Source: CAZRIP01 sp964600165
GTDB taxonomy: Bacteria > Elusimicrobiota > Elusimicrobia > UBA1565 > UBA9628
Direction: 5' to 3'
NCBI GenBank assembly: GCA_964600165.1
Contig: CAZRIP010000003.1
Location: 14,000 to 77,999 of the forward strand
DNA length: 64,000 nt
Below are positions 60,947-64,000 of this stretch, one piece after another; within the stretch, counting starts at the first letter, position 1; each line of letters opens with the position of its first letter. The notes below the pieces were generated by a model, which did not search any database, was not told the DNA's origin, and saw nothing but the letters and a program-made list of their open reading frames with translations. Both the position numbers and the translations under genes were made by a program.

Positions 60947-61948
60947 ATGAAGGCCGTCATCCTGATCGGAGGCAAGGGGACGAGGCTGCGTCCCTTGACT
61001 CTCGAAACGGCCAAGCCGCTACTGCCCGTCGTCAACAGGCCGTTCCTCCGCTATCAGCTCGACGTGCTGCGCGGGCACGTCGACGACGTCATCTTATGCG
61101 CGGCCGATCCGCGCCCGTTCCGTCGCGCGCTCGGCGCGCGCATCGACGGGATGAGGCTTACATACCTTTCGGAGGACCGTCCGCTCGGCACCGGCGGGGC
61201 CGTCAAGAACGCGGAGCGAGCCCTCGCCGGCGAGAAAGAATTCCTCGTTCTCAACGGCGACGTGCTCAACAACATCGACGTGACGGCGCTCGTGCGCGCG
61301 CACCGAAAGGGCGGAAGACCCGCGACGATCGCGCTGACCCGCGTCGCCGATCCGACGATGTACGGCCTGGTCCGAGTGGGCAAGAGCGGCGCCGTCAGCG
61401 AGTTCGTCGAGAAGCCATCTATGGAAGAGGCCGACGTCAACACGGTCAACGCCGGCGCCTATGTCTTCGATTCGTCGGTGCTTACGGCGCTCAAGAGCGT
61501 CCCTTCGTCGCTCGAGCGCGAACTGTTCCCTTCTCTCTTGTCGGACGGCGGGCTGCAGTCGTTCGAATCGCGCGGCTATTGGATCGATATCGGGACGCTC
61601 GAGCGCTATCTTCAAAGCCATCTCGATCTGCTGGCGGGCCGCGCGCTCCTGTCCCTCCCGAAGACGACGCCTAGCCTCGACGGCGGACGCGTCGCCGTCG
61701 GCAAGGGCAGCGTGATCGACGAGACGGTGCGCTTCTCGGGCAACGTCAGCGTCGGCGCCTCCTGCCGGATCGGCGCGGGATCAGTCCTGCGCGACTGCGT
61801 CCTTCTAGATGGCGTGCGCGTCGGCGAAAACGCCCGCCTCGAGGGCTGCATCATCGGTCCGCGCTCCCGGATCGGGCCGCGCAGCGAGCTCGTGCGCTGC
61901 CTGGCCCTCGCCGGGGGCTCTCGGATCGAGCCTTTCAGCCGACTTTAG
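60947..61948 (+). CDS. Sugar-1-phosphate nucleotidyltransferase with beta-helix domain
   Basis: The 333-residue protein has the signature ILIGGKGTRLRPLTLETAKP and PLLPVVNRPFLRYQL, then LGTGGAVKNAER, LVLNGDVLNN and VEKPSMEEADVNTVNAGAYV. GYWIDIGTLERYLQSHLDLL completes the GT-A domain. The last 95 residues are hexapeptide repeats (left-handed beta helix). The family makes GDP-mannose, GDP-heptose or dTDP-glucose; the form here is nearest to mannose/heptose-1-phosphate guanylyltransferases. Confidence 0.88.
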   Translation: MKAVILIGGKGTRLRPLTLETAKPLLPVVNRPFLRYQLDVLRGHVDDVILCAADPRPFRRALGARIDGMRLTYLSEDRPLGTGGAVKNAERALAGEKEFLVLNGDVLNNIDVTALVRAHRKGGRPATIALTRVADPTMYGLVRVGKSGAVSEFVEKPSMEEADVNTVNAGAYVFDSSVLTALKSVPSSLERELFPSLLSDGGLQSFESRGYWIDIGTLERYLQSHLDLLAGRALLSLPKTTPSLDGGRVAVGKGSVIDETVRFSGNVSVGASCRIGAGSVLRDCVLLDGVRVGENARLEGCIIGPRSRIGPRSELVRCLALAGGSRIEPFSRL

Positions 61949-61954
61949 AGCTCT

Positions 61955-61983
61955 TTGACGATCATATCTCGAACTGCTATCAT
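61955..61983 (+). promoter_or_regulatory. Sigma-70-type promoter TTGACG-17-TATCAT
   Basis: TTGACG (61955-61960) and TATCAT (61978-61983) are exactly 17 bases apart, in the 44-base gap before the cytidylyltransferase gene. Transcription would start near 61990. Confidence 0.8.
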
Positions 61984-62001
61984 GTTCATTCATTGAACAT
62001 G
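61981..62001. repeat. Inverted repeat CATGTTCA/TGAACATG over the start site
   Basis: Two eight-base arms are separated by five bases. They cover the end of the -10 box, the expected transcription start and the ATG at 61999. It could be an operator, or an RNA hairpin at the very 5' end of the message. Confidence 0.6.
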
Positions 62002-62760
62002 AATCGGCCCCGGGTCGTTTGCACCATCGAAGCCCGCATGGGCAGCACGCGCCTGCCGAAGAAGACGCTCCTGCCGATCTTGGGCGAGTCTCTTCTCTAT
62101 CGCTGCGTCGAGCGCATGCGCTTGCCAAAGCTCGTCAAAGAAGTCGTCGTCGCGACCTCCACGAGTCCGAAAGACGACGTGCTCGCGGACTTTTGCGAGC
62201 AGAAGAGCATCGCCTGCTTCCGGGGCTCTGAGGACGACGTCCTGGGTCGCGTCGTCGCAGCGGCGACAAAGCACGGCGCCGACATCATCGTGCAGCAGGG
62301 CGCCGATTGCCCGCTCGCCGATCCCGGCCTGACGGATGAGCTTCTGGGTATTTTTCTCAAAGGCGGGTATCATTACGTCGCAAACGACATGAAGCTGACC
62401 TATCCGGAAGGCATCGACGCCCACGTCATCGACGTGCCGTCCCTCGTTGAAGCGGCCGAAAAGGCGACCCGCCCCGCCCAGCGTGAGGACACGCCGCGCT
62501 ACCTCTGGGACCACCCGGAGCGATTCAAAATCTTCAATCTCGAGGCGCCGCCCGAGCTCAGGCGGCCCGACTTGCGCGTGACCGTCGATTACGCCGAGGA
62601 CATCGAGGTCGTGCGCGAGATATACAAGGAGCTCTACCCGTCCAATCCCCGCTTCTCCACGAAGGACGTCCTCGCCCTCGTCGACCGGCGACCCGAGCTC
62701 CTCGCGATCAACAAGCACTGCGAGCAAAAGTCCGCGGCGTATGTACCCCAGAAAAGCTGA
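61993..62760 (+). CDS. SpsF/NeuA-type cytidylyltransferase family protein
   Basis: The 255-residue protein begins with the intact nucleotide-binding loop IEARMGSTRLPKKTLLPI. It then has LLYRCVERMRLPKLVKEVVV, DIIVQQGADCPLADPGL and RVTVDYAEDIEVVREIY, typical of SpsF-like enzymes that activate acidic or modified sugars. It is placed at the TTG nine bases after TATCAT, matching the leaderless spacing in this window; the ATG at 61999 is equally possible. It overlaps the oxidoreductase gene by 20 bases. Confidence 0.88.
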   Translation: MNMNRPRVVCTIEARMGSTRLPKKTLLPILGESLLYRCVERMRLPKLVKEVVVATSTSPKDDVLADFCEQKSIACFRGSEDDVLGRVVAAATKHGADIIVQQGADCPLADPGLTDELLGIFLKGGYHYVANDMKLTYPEGIDAHVIDVPSLVEAAEKATRPAQREDTPRYLWDHPERFKIFNLEAPPELRRPDLRVTVDYAEDIEVVREIYKELYPSNPRFSTKDVLALVDRRPELLAINKHCEQKSAAYVPQKS

Positions 62761-63769
62761 AGTCCTGCGCGCCGCGATCGTCGGCTGCGGCGACGTCGCC
62801 GGCGGCTACGACGAGAGCTCCGCGGACGGAAGCGTCTTCACGCACGCTGGTTCCTACCGGCGTCACGCTCGGTCGATCGAGCTGAAGGCCTGCGTCGAGC
62901 CCGACTCTTCGCGACGCCGCGCCTTCCAAAAGGCTTGGCGCGTCGAGAGCGGCCTCGCCTCTCTTCGCGAGCTGTTTTCCGGCGACGGCTCCTACGACCT
63001 GATCAGCGTCTGCACGCCCGACAGGCTCCATGAGGAAAACCTGCGCGCCGTCATCTCTTCCGGACGAGCCCGGATGATCTGGGCCGAAAAGCCCCTGACG
63101 ACTAGCGCCCGCTCCGCCGAGGCCGTGCTTAAGCTCGCCCGCAAGCGCGGCGTCGGCGTGCGGCTCTCGAATCACCGCCGCTGGGAGCCCGAGCACGCGC
63201 GCCTGGCGAGCGAGCTGGCCGACGGCCTCATCGGCGAGCTCGTCGGTTTCCACGCGAGCTACGTCAAAGGCCTGACCCACATCGGCTGCACGATGATCGA
63301 CACGCTCAGGCTTCTTCTGGGAGAGCCTCGCTTCATCCAGGCGATCCCGCCGTTCGACAAGGGCAGCTATCCGGGCGATCCGTCGATCTCTTTTTTCGCC
63401 GATTTCGGCGGCGCGGCGGGCCTTGTCCACGGCGTCGACGTCGATCGCTATGTCTACAGCGTCTTCGAGATCGAGATCATCGGAGCCAAAGGACGCGTGC
63501 GCGTGGAGGAAAACGGCGAGCGCGTCGAGATCCGGCGCGGCCGCGCCGATCGCCGGCACGGCTGGCACGGCGAGTTGGGCGAGCCCGAAGTCCGGACAAC
63601 GAAGCTCGCCGACGCTTTCCCGCGCGGCCTGGCCTTGATGATAAAAGACCTGGAGAACGGGCAGACCGGTGACGTCTCGGAGGCGCTCAACGGCCTGCGA
63701 GACCTGGAGATCGTCGACGCGATCAAGCGCTCGGCGGCGCGCGGCGGCAAAGCGGTGGCGATCGCGTGA
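62741..63769 (+). CDS. Gfo/Idh/MocA-family oxidoreductase
   Basis: The 342-residue protein has the NAD loop AAIVGCGDVAGGYDES, DLISVCTPDRLHEEN, the AEKPL motif with the conserved Lys, and SNHRRWEPEHARLASEL, which stands for the catalytic region. The C-terminal half has the family beta sheet. Such enzymes oxidise or reduce nucleotide sugars or inositols, and the SpsF-like neighbour suggests a nucleotide sugar. It overlaps both neighbours (20 bases upstream, four downstream). Confidence 0.88.
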   Translation: MYPRKAEVLRAAIVGCGDVAGGYDESSADGSVFTHAGSYRRHARSIELKACVEPDSSRRRAFQKAWRVESGLASLRELFSGDGSYDLISVCTPDRLHEENLRAVISSGRARMIWAEKPLTTSARSAEAVLKLARKRGVGVRLSNHRRWEPEHARLASELADGLIGELVGFHASYVKGLTHIGCTMIDTLRLLLGEPRFIQAIPPFDKGSYPGDPSISFFADFGGAAGLVHGVDVDRYVYSVFEIEIIGAKGRVRVEENGERVEIRRGRADRRHGWHGELGEPEVRTTKLADAFPRGLALMIKDLENGQTGDVSEALNGLRDLEIVDAIKRSAARGGKAVAIA

Positions 63770-64000
63770 CGAGCTGGAAAGGCCGCGCCATTCTTTCATT
63801 CTCGCGCGAAGCGGGCGGGGCGGCGCTCATCGCGCCCGTCGTCGAGCTCTTGCAGCGCTCCGGCGCCGACGTGCTGCTCTACGCGAAAGACCGGGCGCTC
63901 GACGTATTTTCGCAAAGAAAGCTCGCGCATAAGCCGATGATCGCCTTCGAGGACCTCGAGAAAGCGTGCCGCGCGCGCTTCGGACGCCTCCCCGATCTTG
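63766..64000 (+). CDS. Unknown protein, N-terminal part (cut by window edge)
   Basis: The frame opens at a GTG that overlaps the preceding stop (GTGA) and runs to the window end (78 codons). It begins MTSWKGRAILSFSREAGGAA and continues with a Rossmann-like pattern (LIAPVVELLQRSGADVLLYA). This is compatible with the N-terminal domain of a GT-B-type glycosyltransferase or nucleotide-sugar hydrolase. Too little is visible to name it. The tight overlap places it in the glycan operon. Confidence 0.6.
   Translation, partial: MTSWKGRAILSFSREAGGAALIAPVVELLQRSGADVLLYAKDRALDVFSQRKLAHKPMIAFEDLEKACRARFGRLPDL

Overview
The window is a very gene-dense, GC-rich stretch of bacterial chromosome. No gap exceeds about 120 bases, so there is no long unannotated stretch, and I see no insertion sequence, prophage, CRISPR array or pseudogene. 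The cell is a Gram-negative-type diderm: there is an Omp85-family outer-membrane barrel, a sigma-E/RseA/RseB-like envelope-stress set, signal peptides and surface-glycan genes. The genes are mostly housekeeping and the gene order is not that of a well-known model lineage. I suspect a deep-branching phylum such as Elusimicrobiota, but this is an impression that no marker tree supports here.

Layout. 1-18.4 kb is almost entirely minus strand: pth, rplY, prs, glmU, tRNA-Gln, spoVG, ispE, a TPR protein, rimI-tsaB-tsaE, nnrD-acpS-small membrane protein-glmS, and pdxJ-glmM-folP-ftsH-hpt, then an Omp85-like barrel. These make cell-wall and isoprenoid precursors (GlmU, GlmM, GlmS, IspE), the tRNA t6A modification, folate, cofactors and membrane proteolysis. 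ddl (plus) and an SDR gene (minus) converge on a pair of palindromes at 19.6 kb. At 20.5-22.6 kb lies an ECF sigma factor, its zinc-finger anti-sigma factor and an RseB-like sensor. A single-span low-complexity protein, a sodium/solute symporter and a 2761-residue giant protein follow. The giant joins a site-2 (M50) intramembrane protease to a complete ClpB/ClpC-type double AAA+ unfoldase, followed by three degenerate GHKL-like domains and a helical-repeat region.

33.9-43.9 kb (plus) is the translation and division block infC-rpmI-rplT-pheS-pheT-zapB-like-zapA-rarA, then xseA-xseB, an acyltransferase-like membrane protein and a pseudouridine synthase. 43.9-50.5 kb holds trmO, a drug/metabolite transporter, a HAD hydrolase, an M1 aminopeptidase, folD and a protein with an RTX-associated C-terminal region. 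50.6-64 kb is a glycan region: two GT-C-type membrane proteins, a GtrB-like polyprenyl-phosphate glycosyltransferase, a sugar epimerase, a GT4 enzyme, nucleotidyl- and cytidylyltransferase-like proteins, a Gfo/Idh oxidoreductase, a split transketolase and 6-phosphogluconolactonase. tlyA is also there.

The strongest observations are these. (1) The giant M50-Clp fusion lies just downstream of the sigma/anti-sigma/RseB genes, which suggests a one-polypeptide machine for regulated intramembrane proteolysis. (2) A TAnnnT -10 box lies 6-10 bases before the start codon of most first genes of transcription units, with no Shine-Dalgarno sequence, which points to widespread leaderless mRNA. (3) Two genes appear to use unusual start codons: ATA for infC and ATC for the acyltransferase. 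(4) The spoVG stop codon lies inside tRNA-Gln. (5) Paired long palindromes recur at three gene borders, and two of the pairs share an identical 20-base core.
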